From the NCBI GenBank assembly GCA_913031555.1, contig CAJWDO010000031.1:1-11740 (forward strand): a stretch of DNA of 11,740 nucleotides, written 5' to 3'. This document shows positions 1-7,494 of the stretch, piece by piece; positions within the stretch are counted from its first letter, which is position 1, and each line of letters opens with the position of its first letter. This DNA is from an uncultured Alphaproteobacteria bacterium. Lineage in GTDB: Bacteria; Pseudomonadota; Alphaproteobacteria; Puniceispirillales; Puniceispirillaceae. The notes under the pieces are model-generated. The model was not told the DNA's origin. It was given only the letters and a program-made list of their open reading frames with translations, and did not search any database. The position numbers and the translations under genes are program-made.

Positions 1-326
1 ACATTGACTGGCAGGGCACCCAGCAATTGGCTGATGCCAGCCGCGAAGATCTGGTATCGGTTTTTATTCTGCCACCATCGACGCGTGATCTAGAACAAAG
101 GTTGTTAGCGCGGGCACAGGACAGCGCAGATGTGGTAGCGTCGCGTATGTCGAAAGCTGCCGATGAAATCAGCCACTATCGCGAATATGACTATATCGTT
201 GTGAATAATGATCTTGACAACTCGGTCGGTGCTATTCGTGCGATCCTTGCCGCCGAGAGGTTGCGCCGCGACAGGCAGATTGGCATGACAGAATTTGTCC
301 GCACGCTTCAGTCCAAGGGTGACTGA
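1..326 (+). CDS. gmk: Guanylate kinase, C-terminal part (5' end outside window)
   Basis: Guanylate kinase phosphorylates GMP (and dGMP) to GDP with ATP in the cytoplasm, a step of purine nucleotide salvage and synthesis. The reading frame is open from base 3 to the TGA at 324-326 and gives 107 residues, so roughly the first half, including the P-loop, lies outside the window. Visible family marks are the IDWQG stretch at the very start, VFILPPS, the lid segment RAQDSADVVASRM, the HYREYDYIVVNND motif and the closing AERLRRDRQ, all in the order found in bacterial Gmk. The gene meets rsmA tail-to-tail and its last 19 bases overlap the end of rsmA on the other strand. The nominal start at base 27 is an internal codon, not the true start. 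Identification is secure from sequence; nothing can be said of its promoter. Confidence 0.95.
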   Translation, partial: IDWQGTQQLADASREDLVSVFILPPSTRDLEQRLLARAQDSADVVASRMSKAADEISHYREYDYIVVNNDLDNSVGAIRAILAAERLRRDRQIGMTEFVRTLQSKGD

Positions 327-1183
327 CCCTTGGTCGGTATGCCAATTTCACGCGCCAGACGGCAGAAAGCCGCGATATCCAGATCCTGTGGCCGGCCCTG
401 CGGGTCGATCCCCGCGCGTGTGAGCAGGGCCTCGCCGCCAATCGGTTTCAGTGATGCCCGCAGCATCTTGCGCCGCTGCCCGAAGGCAAGGCGGGTCACA
501 TGTTCCAGCGCCGTCCTGTCACAATCATGGCGCGGCGCGGCAAGCGGCCTGATATGCACCACCGAGGATGTCACCTTTGGCGCCGGCACAAAAGCATCCG
601 GCGGGATATCAAACAGGATGGCGGCATCGGCCATCCAGCCTGTCAGAATGCTGAGCCGTCCAAAGGCGCTGTCACCGGGTTGCGCGGTGATCCGCTCGGC
701 AACCTCTTTCTGAAACATCAGCGTCAGCGATTCAAAGGCTGTGGCATGGCCAAGCCACTGGATCAGCAATGTTGTTGCAATGTTATAGGGCAGATTGGCA
801 ACAACCCGGCGCGGCGCATCCCCCATCTCCCACAGCGGCGTCTTCAGGGCGTCTGCCTCGATCAGGTCCAGGCGGTCACCGGCGGCGGAAAGAAGCGAGG
901 CGAGAACTGTGCCAGCGCGAAAATCCTTTTCGACAGCGATGACTTTCTGCGCCCCTTCCAGCAACAGCGCCCGTGTCAGCCCACCAGGCCCGGGGCCGAC
1001 TTCGATAGTGGTGCCGTCCAGCCTGCCGGCGCCGCGGGCGATACGACGTGTCAAATTCAGGTCGAACAGGAAATTCTGGCCAAGCGATTTACGCGCTCGC
1101 ATGTCCATCTCGCCAACAAGCTGCTTCAGTGTCGGCAGCGCCTCGATGGCGGCGTTTCCGGGAGGTGGCTCAGTCGCTGGCAT
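308..1183 (-). CDS. rsmA: 16S rRNA (adenine1518/1519-N6)-dimethyltransferase
   Basis: RsmA (KsgA) uses S-adenosylmethionine to dimethylate two adjacent adenines in the 3'-terminal hairpin of 16S rRNA during late 30S assembly. The 291-residue product carries KSLGQNFL at 32-39, the SAM-binding EVGPGPGG at 61-68, the acidic E85 of VEKD, D111 after IEA, the catalytic NLPYN at 130-134, FVPAPKV at 198-204 and FGQRRKMLR at 234-242. Length fits the family, with an N-terminal extension of about 25 residues before MDMRARKSL. The ATG at 1183 overlaps the end of pdxA by 14 bp, consistent with translational coupling, but M26 or M28 could be the true start because no clear Shine-Dalgarno precedes the first ATG. 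It is the last gene of the lptF-to-rsmA operon. Loss of this enzyme classically gives kasugamycin resistance. Confidence 0.96.
   Translation of the reverse strand: MPATEPPPGNAAIEALPTLKQLVGEMDMRARKSLGQNFLFDLNLTRRIARGAGRLDGTTIEVGPGPGGLTRALLLEGAQKVIAVEKDFRAGTVLASLLSAAGDRLDLIEADALKTPLWEMGDAPRRVVANLPYNIATTLLIQWLGHATAFESLTLMFQKEVAERITAQPGDSAFGRLSILTGWMADAAILFDIPPDAFVPAPKVTSSVVHIRPLAAPRHDCDRTALEHVTRLAFGQRRKMLRASLKPIGGEALLTRAGIDPQGRPQDLDIAAFCRLAREIGIPTKGQSPLD
313..333. terminator. Perfect hairpin at convergent gmk/rsmA ends
   Basis: An 8-bp perfect inverted repeat, CCAAGGGT (313-320) and ACCCTTGG (326-333), encloses a 5-nt loop GACTG. It lies across the stop codon of gmk and inside the last codons of rsmA. 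Neither strand has a run of T after the stem, so it is not a textbook intrinsic terminator. Its position and two-way symmetry suggest that it stops or trims both converging transcripts, which is inference. Confidence 0.45.
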
Positions 1184-2216
1184 GACGGTTCATCGCCATA
1201 GATCGGGCCATGCGGATAGCGGCAATCAGGCTGTCAGCATGGGCGGTGCCACGGCCCGCGATGTCAAAGGCCGTTCCGTGATCCGGGGATGTTCGAATGA
1301 AATCAAGCCCAAGCGTGACATTTACGCCGCCATCGAAATCGAGAGTCTTGATTGGAATCAGCACCTGATCATGATACATGCCAAGAACGCCGTCATAGGA
1401 TTCGCGCGCGCGTTTGTGGAACAGGGTATCGGCCGAAACAGGCCCAAAGGCCTTGATCCCGAAGGCCTGCAGCCGCGCCACCGCCGGTGCGATCACCTTT
1501 TTATCCTCATCGCCGAACTGCCCCTGCTCGCCTGCATGGGGGTTCAGGCCGCAGACGGCGATGCGAGGTTCAGCACAGGCAAAATCCACCCTGAGTGATT
1601 CGGCAAGCAACATCCCCCTTGTGAAGATATCGTCACCGGTCAGCGCGTCGGGAACGTCCCGCAGCGCCATATGGACTGTCACCGGAACCACGCGCAGCTC
1701 ATCACATGCCAGCATCATTGTTGGCGCACCGTCACGCGGTGTTGACAACGTGGCAAGGAACTCGGTGTGTCCCGGGTGCGGAAAGCCGGCCTCCTGCAAC
1801 ACCGCCTTGTTGACCGGGTTGGTGACCATCGCGGCGGCGATGCCATTGCGGGACCAGGCGGCGGCCTTGCGGATGCTGTCGATGATGATCGGCGCGTTGC
1901 GCGGATCGGCCACGCCGGCGCGCGGCGTCTGTTCCCATGCCACCGGTATCACGGGAAGACGGTCATCCGTGGGTGCGATGTCCGCCATTGGGATGTCATC
2001 CGGCGTGTCAATGATGCGGGTTTTCACGTCAATGTTCAGGCTGTCTGCCAGACTGGCCAGTCGCAGTGGATCCTCGATCACCGCAAACCCGCGCTCACCG
2101 GCGTTGTGCGCCTTCAGAGTGATTTCGGCACCAATGCCAGCGGGATCGCCCGGCGTGAGTATGATGGGCGTGGCTCTGGTCGGCGTCATTGAAGTGGAGG
2201 CAGCGGCTGATGCCAT
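1170..2216 (-). CDS. pdxA: 4-hydroxythreonine-4-phosphate dehydrogenase
   Basis: PdxA oxidises 4-phosphohydroxy-L-threonine with NAD; the product decarboxylates and enters the DXP-dependent pathway to pyridoxine 5'-phosphate (vitamin B6). The 348-residue protein has TPGDPAGIG at 21-29, VTNPVNK at 131-137, the substrate-binding GHTEF at 149-153, CGLNPHAGEQG at 222-232, GMYHDQ at 279-284 and RTSPDHGTAFDIAGRG at 308-323. By spacing, H182, H227 and H282 match the three metal-binding histidines of the E. coli enzyme (166, 211, 266). The ATG overlaps the stop of surA by one base (TGATG), so translation is probably coupled. The first ten residues are Ala/Ser/Thr-rich and not part of the fold; M10 is an alternative start. 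Its place between surA and rsmA is the same as in E. coli and many proteobacteria. Confidence 0.97.
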   Translation of the reverse strand: MASAAASTSMTPTRATPIILTPGDPAGIGAEITLKAHNAGERGFAVIEDPLRLASLADSLNIDVKTRIIDTPDDIPMADIAPTDDRLPVIPVAWEQTPRAGVADPRNAPIIIDSIRKAAAWSRNGIAAAMVTNPVNKAVLQEAGFPHPGHTEFLATLSTPRDGAPTMMLACDELRVVPVTVHMALRDVPDALTGDDIFTRGMLLAESLRVDFACAEPRIAVCGLNPHAGEQGQFGDEDKKVIAPAVARLQAFGIKAFGPVSADTLFHKRARESYDGVLGMYHDQVLIPIKTLDFDGGVNVTLGLDFIRTSPDHGTAFDIAGRGTAHADSLIAAIRMARSMAMNRHASD

Positions 2217-3490
2217 CAGTTGTCACGTCGTTCAATAACGGCCTTCCGGCGTAATTTCAATGCCTGGCGCTCGCTGAGGCTGCCAAACACGCGATCAAAG
2301 AAAACCTGTCTGATCTCTTCACGATCGGGAAGCTGAAGTTCGGGTTTCTGGAGCTTGCAGATCATCATCGAGGCGACGCCCTCGGCGAAGGCCAGCGGTT
2401 CGGAAGGCTTGCGCATTTCCAGCGATGCGATCAATTGCTGCATCTGTGGCGCCATATCGGCAATCAGCATTTCATCAAGACGGGCAAAGGCACCGCTTCC
2501 GTATTCTGTATTGAGGGCTTCCATCGCATTGCAGTCTGTGATGACCGATGTATCTCGGGACACTCTCGCCGCCGCCTCAAGCCGGTCCGCATCCGCGGCA
2601 TCGGCTGACACTGGAAAAATGGCGCGTGCCAGCCAGACCATTGACTGTGAATTGTCAACAAACCCGTCCTTACGCTCGCCGGTGTGGCGCAGAATGTAAT
2701 ATGCACCGTCCAGAAGTATGGGATCGGTGACTTCACCACTTGCCATGCCGTCCAAACTGTCACGAAACATCTTGGGCAGCTTTTCAATCATGACCCAGCC
2801 AATATTGCCACCGCGTGAAGCGCTGCCGGCAGCCGAGTATTGACGCGCGATTTCGGCGAAGCTGGCACCCTTTTGAACGGCGGCGACAATCTCTTTCGCC
2901 AGTGCCTCGGTCTGTGCCAGATCTCGTGACTGTCCGGGGGCGAGGACAATTTCACCAAGCTGGATTTGCGGTTTCGCTGCATTCAGTTTGATCCGCTCGA
3001 GTTCTTCATCGATCATCGTTTCGATGTTCGAGAACTTTTCCTGGAAACGACCACTGATATAGCTCGACCAGGCAAGGTCGCTTGTATATTTCTGCCTTAC
3101 GGTCAGCGGATCGATGCCCGCTTCGCGCAGCACGATCGCACCTGACCTGTTGCCGTCGCCAAAATTCTGGTTCATGAAATTGCGCGCTTCCGGCAGGACT
3201 GCGGATTCCACGTCCGGGATCAGGTCCTTTGCCTCTGCCAGACGAAGCTTGTCATCAATGATCAGTTGCAACGCGTCCTCATAGACCCGGTCACGATTTT
3301 TATCGGTTATCTGGATGTTGGTCGCGAATTCAAGGAAACGGGCGCGTTGCTCGACATCATAATTGGTAATGGGGTTATTGTTCACTGTCGCCACGATGCC
3401 GATCTGTGCGGCGGCTATACCAGACCAGACAAACATGGCGGCGATCATCTTGATCAGCAGAATTCGGGTGATGGTCCGCATTTTATTCAT
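2216..3490 (-). CDS. surA: Periplasmic chaperone / peptidyl-prolyl isomerase SurA
   Basis: SurA escorts unfolded outer-membrane proteins through the periplasm to the BAM complex. The 424-residue precursor begins with a signal peptide (charged residues to about 14, hydrophobic core, probable cleavage after A28 in IAAA|Q). Next come the SurA_N chaperone region (about 30-165, including ATVNNNPITNYDVEQR), one parvulin-type PPIase domain (about 175-272, with FAEIARQYS and GGNIGWV) and a C-terminal domain. Only one parvulin domain is clear, whereas E. coli SurA has two; single-domain forms are common in alphaproteobacteria. C320 and C378 are the only cysteines in the protein and could form a disulfide after export, which is inference. 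The gene starts 6 bp after lptG; an AAGGA lies very close to the first ATG, and M4 (3481) is an alternative start. LptD, a known SurA client, is not encoded here. Confidence 0.92.
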   Translation of the reverse strand: MNKMRTITRILLIKMIAAMFVWSGIAAAQIGIVATVNNNPITNYDVEQRARFLEFATNIQITDKNRDRVYEDALQLIIDDKLRLAEAKDLIPDVESAVLPEARNFMNQNFGDGNRSGAIVLREAGIDPLTVRQKYTSDLAWSSYISGRFQEKFSNIETMIDEELERIKLNAAKPQIQLGEIVLAPGQSRDLAQTEALAKEIVAAVQKGASFAEIARQYSAAGSASRGGNIGWVMIEKLPKMFRDSLDGMASGEVTDPILLDGAYYILRHTGERKDGFVDNSQSMVWLARAIFPVSADAADADRLEAAARVSRDTSVITDCNAMEALNTEYGSGAFARLDEMLIADMAPQMQQLIASLEMRKPSEPLAFAEGVASMMICKLQKPELQLPDREEIRQVFFDRVFGSLSERQALKLRRKAVIERRDN

Positions 3491-3496
3491 GATCCT

Positions 3497-4600
3497 TCAG
3501 GCCTCATCCATTCTTGCAAGCATGATGGTGCCACAGACGGCAACGGTTAGTGCCGGCGCCCAGGCGGCAAGAATGACCGGGAGGCGGAGTGATTCGCCAA
3601 GCACCTGCATAAAGTGGCTGAACAGAGTGACCAACACAGCAATGATCATGCCGCGCGTAAACAGCCTTACACGTCGCCCTCTCACCAAATTTGTAAGCGT
3701 TGCGCCGGCACTGATCATAGCCAGTCCTATCAGTAGAAACGGCATGGCCATCAATTTGTGGAAATGAAACCGATGTTCAACCGCCGGCAAGCCGGCCCGT
3801 TCCAGCAGCGTGATGAAAGATGGCAGTGAATAAACGGCAATCGTATTCGGAGGTTCGCTTGAGAGACCAAGGTCAAGTATGCCGAGGTTGCTTGGCAGCA
3901 TCATGCTTCCCCGGTCGGAAGGCACACCGTCGCGATCCCACACACGGGCGTCTTCTATGACCCATCCACTGTCGGTAAGTTGCATGGATGCTGCCCGGAT
4001 CCGCAGGCTCAGGTTATTGTCTTCATCGAATTTATAGATAACAGGCCTGATGATGCTGGAGATGTCCACTTCCAGCATGTCACCATGGACAATGAATCGT
4101 CCATCCGAATGCTCATCGCGAAGCCATATGCCATCCGCGGATACGGACAGTCGCTGCTCGGCGCTGCCAAAAACCGAATTCATCATGCTTTCGTAATGGC
4201 GCGATGTGACTGAACCGATCGGATTGATGATGCTGACATACACCACACCGATCAGAAATGCGGCAACGGCCACGGGGCTCAGTACGGACCAGATCGACTT
4301 TCCAAAACCGCGACTGACAACGAATTCATTCGTGCGGTTCCATGATTCAAAACATACCATCGAGCCAATTATCAGCACGATTGGCAGCGTTGTCTCGATA
4401 ACAGTCGGAATGTTAAGCAATACAAGGTTCAGGACACTGATATCCTCGGCTGCCTGTTTGGTGCTGCTGCGGCGCGCCAGTTCAACGGCGTGGATCAATG
4501 AAACGACAATCGTAAGGCCGACGCCGCTTGCGACGACCCATGCAAGATATCTGCCGCCAAAGTAGCGAAACAAAGTGCCGGATACACTTGTTCTGATCAT
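3497..4600 (-). CDS. lptG: LPS export ABC transporter permease LptG
   Basis: LptG pairs with LptF in the inner membrane and, driven by the LptB ATPase, extracts lipopolysaccharide and passes it to the periplasmic bridge. The 367-residue protein shows the family layout: three N-terminal membrane spans (about 15-37, 60-82, 104-126), a periplasmic beta-jellyroll region (about 130-280, with DGIWLRDE and GWVIEDARVWD), and three C-terminal spans (about 283-304, 315-335, 340-362). FHFHKLMAMPF before span 4 and the stretch near NEFVVSRGFG are typical of YjgP/YjgQ permeases. Its ATG overlaps the lptF stop by 4 bp (ATGA) and no Shine-Dalgarno is visible, so it is probably translated by coupling to lptF. 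I assign LptG rather than LptF from gene order (second of the pair) and from the jellyroll sequence style. Confidence 0.93.
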   Translation of the reverse strand: MIRTSVSGTLFRYFGGRYLAWVVASGVGLTIVVSLIHAVELARRSSTKQAAEDISVLNLVLLNIPTVIETTLPIVLIIGSMVCFESWNRTNEFVVSRGFGKSIWSVLSPVAVAAFLIGVVYVSIINPIGSVTSRHYESMMNSVFGSAEQRLSVSADGIWLRDEHSDGRFIVHGDMLEVDISSIIRPVIYKFDEDNNLSLRIRAASMQLTDSGWVIEDARVWDRDGVPSDRGSMMLPSNLGILDLGLSSEPPNTIAVYSLPSFITLLERAGLPAVEHRFHFHKLMAMPFLLIGLAMISAGATLTNLVRGRRVRLFTRGMIIAVLVTLFSHFMQVLGESLRLPVILAAWAPALTVAVCGTIMLARMDEA

Positions 4601-5721
4601 GATATCGCCGCGGCGTGTCGTTCACGCGAGGGAAGGACGCCATTGAAAGATGGCAGGGTAAGCATTGTCAGCATAAGAACGCCTGGGATGATGGCACTGG
4701 CGTATAGAAGCGGAACCATTGTGGGCATCATAGTAACGAGTGACCGCGCGGATATCACCGCCGCGATAAACAGCATGGCTGCACAAAAGGTGATTGTCGT
4801 CCTGCGCGACCACGTGCTGCGCCTGACCTGTCCATACAAAACTCCACAACTGGCCGTCAGCATAAGAATCAGCGCCAGAGCCGGTGACACAATTCGATAA
4901 TGACCTTCGGCACGTCGCTGATTGACATAATCAGGGGAAGGGGATTTGGAGGGGTCCAGAAGGTTGGCTATCGAATCCTCATTCATGTCAATTGTCACTC
5001 GCGCCGCCGCTTTCCGGTCCTGTGGCGCGATCATCACGGTGTGTGTGTCGAACAGCAACTTTGCACTGGCTTGCTCATCATTCCCAAGTTCCATGCGTTC
5101 GCCATCCTTTAGCAGCACTGCCGGAAGGCCGTCTCGTTGGATGAAACGCCCGACACGTGCCGTAAGGGTGATGATTTTGCCTTCCGTGCGTTCATCATGG
5201 ATGAAGACGTCGCGGGCCAGACCATCGTCGAATTTCTCGCCGATCAGCATTGTCATTCCCTCAACGACGTCAATGAACACATTGTCCTGAAGCATGACGC
5301 TGGGAATGCTGTTACGGACCTTGAATTGAACCTGCTTGTAAACGCCAAAGCTCATCGGCAGTAATACAGTGGAATTCAACACCAGCAGGATGGTCAGCAG
5401 GATGCCAAGACTGACTGGCGCACGCGCCAGTTGCAGCGCACTCCTGCCGCTTGCCTGCATAACAAGAAGTTCCCTGTCAGCAACGGCGCGGTGAAATACC
5501 CATGTGACGGCCACAAAGGCTCCAATCGGCACTGCAATCGTCAGCCAGAGTGGGATCACCGTGACTGACATCAGCAGGAATTCGGAAATCGGGGCGCCGC
5601 GGTTGATCACCACTTCGAGGAGGCGGATCGTCTGGAACAACCACATGATGCCGACAAGTGTGATCGACACCATAATGGTGGTTCGCAACATCTGCGCAAA
5701 AAGGTAGCGGTCGAATTGCAT
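4597..5721 (-). CDS. lptF: LPS export ABC transporter permease LptF
   Basis: LptF is the partner permease of LptG in the inner-membrane LPS extraction complex. The 374-residue protein has three N-terminal spans (about 9-31, 50-76, 102-124), a periplasmic jellyroll domain (about 130-272) and three C-terminal spans (about 275-297, 308-327, 335-357). The cytoplasmic coupling segment DRELLVMQASG (82-92) matches the conserved family motif that contacts LptB. I chose the ATG at 5721 (MQFDRYLF) over an ATG 12 codons upstream because AAGGGG sits 5 bases before it and family members begin at this point. It is the first gene of the minus-strand operon, so its promoter should lie in the 233-bp gap shared with pepA. 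I could not point to a convincing -35/-10 pair for it there. Confidence 0.94.
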   Translation of the reverse strand: MQFDRYLFAQMLRTTIMVSITLVGIMWLFQTIRLLEVVINRGAPISEFLLMSVTVIPLWLTIAVPIGAFVAVTWVFHRAVADRELLVMQASGRSALQLARAPVSLGILLTILLVLNSTVLLPMSFGVYKQVQFKVRNSIPSVMLQDNVFIDVVEGMTMLIGEKFDDGLARDVFIHDERTEGKIITLTARVGRFIQRDGLPAVLLKDGERMELGNDEQASAKLLFDTHTVMIAPQDRKAAARVTIDMNEDSIANLLDPSKSPSPDYVNQRRAEGHYRIVSPALALILMLTASCGVLYGQVRRSTWSRRTTITFCAAMLFIAAVISARSLVTMMPTMVPLLYASAIIPGVLMLTMLTLPSFNGVLPSRERHAAAIS

Positions 5722-5782
5722 GTTGGCCCCTTGAGACTCTGCTCGCATGATTACCATATGGAATCCGGAAAAAGCAAAAGCT

Positions 5783-5794
5783 ATGACGTGTCAT
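5783..5794. promoter_or_regulatory. Short palindrome, possible operator
   Basis: ATGAC (5783-5787) and GTCAT (5790-5794) form a perfect 5-bp inverted repeat around GT. It lies in the divergent lptF/pepA control region, about 60 bp upstream of the lptF start. The shape is that of a small operator half-site pair, but a 12-bp palindrome can arise by chance and I recognise no regulator. Confidence 0.2.
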
Positions 5795-5836
5795 CCCGAC
5801 TGACAGGGTGAATGTGATCCCCGCATTGTGACGCCA

Positions 5837-5875
5837 TGTTGACAGTTTGGTTTGACGGGCCGGTTTGACAGGATT
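5837..5875 (+). repeat. Three 13-bp direct repeats carrying TTGAC
   Basis: TTGACA at 5839, TTGACG at 5852 and TTGACA at 5865 are spaced exactly 13 bp apart. The 13-base units at 5837, 5850 and 5863 share the core GTTTGAC(A/G)G, with the first unit diverging at one core base. The third copy serves as the -35 of the pepA promoter candidate. Further TGAC words occur at 5801 and 5829 without the 13-bp phase. Confidence 0.6.
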
Positions 5876-5893
5876 ATGGCAAAGCTGTTTTAT
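5865..5893 (+). promoter_or_regulatory. Candidate sigma-70 promoter of pepA
   Basis: A perfect -35 box TTGACA (5865-5870) is followed after exactly 17 bp by TTTTAT (5888-5893), a 4-of-6 match to the -10 consensus. Transcription would begin near 5900 and give a leader of about 55 nt before the pepA ATG. The other TTGAC copies upstream have no good -10 at proper spacing. Confidence 0.5.
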
Positions 5894-5954
5894 CAGACGC
5901 ACCGTGGCCGACTTTCAGGTTTCACTGCGGAAAATTTTTAGACAGGACGATTAT

Positions 5955-7427
5955 ATGGCATCCAAACTTGATCTTTCCTTTTCTTCGACCATTCCAGATG
6001 GCGGGCAAACGGTTATATGCCTTGTCGCCGAAGGAGGCACCCTGTTGCCGACCCTCGACAAGGCTGTGGCAGCGGCTGTCATTTCTGCCATGTCCGCCGC
6101 CCAGTTCACCGGCGAAGTGAATAAATCGCTGACGCTGTTTCTTGAGGCAGGTGTTTTCGTGCTTGTCGGCACCGGCGCTGGGGTGGAGGCAGGAAGCGCG
6201 GCAGAGGAAATCGGCGGCCGGGTCTTTTCCGCTGTTGACGGGCTTGAGACGAAGCGTGCATGCCTGCCGGATCAAGGACTTAGCGATGAGGTGATGGCTG
6301 ACATGCTCATGGGCATGATGTCCGCCGCCTATCATTTTGAGAATTATTTCACCGAGACGGCAAAGCGCGAAAAGACCGTTCAGGTCACAATCGTGTCGGC
6401 CACTCTTGACGAAGTTCACCCGGCCGTCAGTGATCGGATGGGCCTGATGAAGGGCGTTGAAATGGCCCGAAACCTTGTCTTCGAGCCGCCCAACACGCTG
6501 TTCCCGGTTGAATTTGCCTCACGCTGTATGGTGCTTGAGGCACTTGGCGTTGAGGTGTCGGTCCTCGATGAAGAGGCGATGGCGGAGCTTGGCATGGGTG
6601 CCCTGCTTGGTGTTGGCCAGGGAAGCCGGCGCGAATCTCGGCTTGTAATTATGAACTGGCGCGGCGGTGCGGACGAAAATCCGTTGGCGCTTGTCGGCAA
6701 GGGGGTCACTTTCGATACCGGCGGTATCTCTCTGAAGCCCGCCAAGGGCATGGAAGACATGAAATTCGACATGGGCGGTGCCGCCGCCGTCACGGGCACG
6801 ATGATGGCGATTGCGTCGCGCAAGGTGGCGCGCAATGTCGTCGGTGTGATCGGACTTGTCGAGAATATGCCCGATGGCAACGCGCAGCGACCGGGTGATG
6901 TCGTGACTTCGATGGCTGGCAAGACAATCGAGGTGATCAACACCGACGCCGAAGGCAGGCTGGTGCTGGCGGATGCACTGCATTACACGCAGACGCGTTT
7001 CAAGCCGCAGGCGATGGTTGATCTGGCAACCTTGACCGGAGCGATAATCGTCGCGCTTGGCAAGGAATATGGCGGGATGTTCAGCAACAGCGATGGTCTG
7101 TCCGACCAGCTGTCGATGGCTGGAGAGGCAACGCTTGAACCTGTCTGGCGCATGCCGCTTGGCAAGGCCTATCACCAGCAGCTCAAATCCCATATCGCCG
7201 ATATGAAGAACATCGGTGGTCCGGCGGGTGGATCGATTACGGCCGCTTGTTTCCTTGAAAGGTTTGTTACCAACACGCCTTGGGCGCATCTCGATATCGC
7301 TGGCAAGGCGTGGGCCGACAAGGCGACGAAGACCGTACCGAAAGGTGGCACCGGCTTTGGTGTCAGGTTGCTCAGCAGGCTGGTGGATGACTGGCAGCCG
7401 GTTGATACCGTCACAGATGACAGTTGA
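5955..7427 (+). CDS. pepA: Leucyl (cytosol) aminopeptidase, M17 family
   Basis: PepA removes N-terminal residues, with preference for leucine, from peptides in the cytoplasm. It normally forms a hexamer with a two-metal centre. The 490-residue length fits the family. All expected active-site residues are visible: K249 and D254 in GKGVTFDTGG, K261 in ISLKP, D272 in KFDMGG, and D331, E333 and R335 in NTDAEGRL. They sit at a constant offset of 21 from E. coli PepA (K270, D275, K282, D293, D352, E354, R356). The N-terminal half (about 1-165) is the less conserved regulatory domain. The ATG at 5955 is preferred over an in-frame upstream start at 5865 because AGGA lies 7 bases before it and the extension would read through the promoter. 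In some bacteria PepA also binds DNA; nothing here shows that. Confidence 0.96.
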   Translation: MASKLDLSFSSTIPDGGQTVICLVAEGGTLLPTLDKAVAAAVISAMSAAQFTGEVNKSLTLFLEAGVFVLVGTGAGVEAGSAAEEIGGRVFSAVDGLETKRACLPDQGLSDEVMADMLMGMMSAAYHFENYFTETAKREKTVQVTIVSATLDEVHPAVSDRMGLMKGVEMARNLVFEPPNTLFPVEFASRCMVLEALGVEVSVLDEEAMAELGMGALLGVGQGSRRESRLVIMNWRGGADENPLALVGKGVTFDTGGISLKPAKGMEDMKFDMGGAAAVTGTMMAIASRKVARNVVGVIGLVENMPDGNAQRPGDVVTSMAGKTIEVINTDAEGRLVLADALHYTQTRFKPQAMVDLATLTGAIIVALGKEYGGMFSNSDGLSDQLSMAGEATLEPVWRMPLGKAYHQQLKSHIADMKNIGGPAGGSITAACFLERFVTNTPWAHLDIAGKAWADKATKTVPKGGTGFGVRLLSRLVDDWQPVDTVTDDS

Positions 7428-7446
7428 AGACAGCGGCGGAACGACG

Positions 7447-7491
7447 TGCAAAGGGACAACGTGCAAACGGAAAGCTTGCAAAGGGACATAG
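7447..7491 (+). repeat. 15-bp tandem repeat, three copies, upstream of holC
   Basis: Three adjacent 15-bp units (7447-7461, 7462-7476, 7477-7491) all begin TGCAAA. Units 1 and 3 share TGCAAAGGGACA; unit 2 is TGCAAACGGAAA. The array fills most of the 67-bp gap between pepA and holC, and the AAGGGA of the third unit (7481-7486) is placed 8 bases before the holC ATG, so it supplies the ribosome binding site. Confidence 0.75.
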
Positions 7492-7494
7492 AGC

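Noticed and set aside
500..1201. Long plus-strand open frame (233 codons) opposite rsmA
   Set aside because: It is the mirror of rsmA, has no family resemblance, and rsmA shows all catalytic motifs.
1414..2238. Plus-strand open frame (274 codons) opposite pdxA
   Set aside because: A shadow of pdxA, with Ser/Ala/Arg-rich sequence and no domain.
5865..5954. 30-residue N-terminal extension of PepA
   Set aside because: The extension would start on the -35 box itself, has no ribosome binding site and is not family-like; ATG 5955 has AGGA at good spacing.
7216..7491. Plus-strand frame ending in Lys/Gly/Thr/Cys repeats
   Set aside because: The repeats come from the 15-bp DNA array read in a frame overlapping pepA; no start signal or family match.
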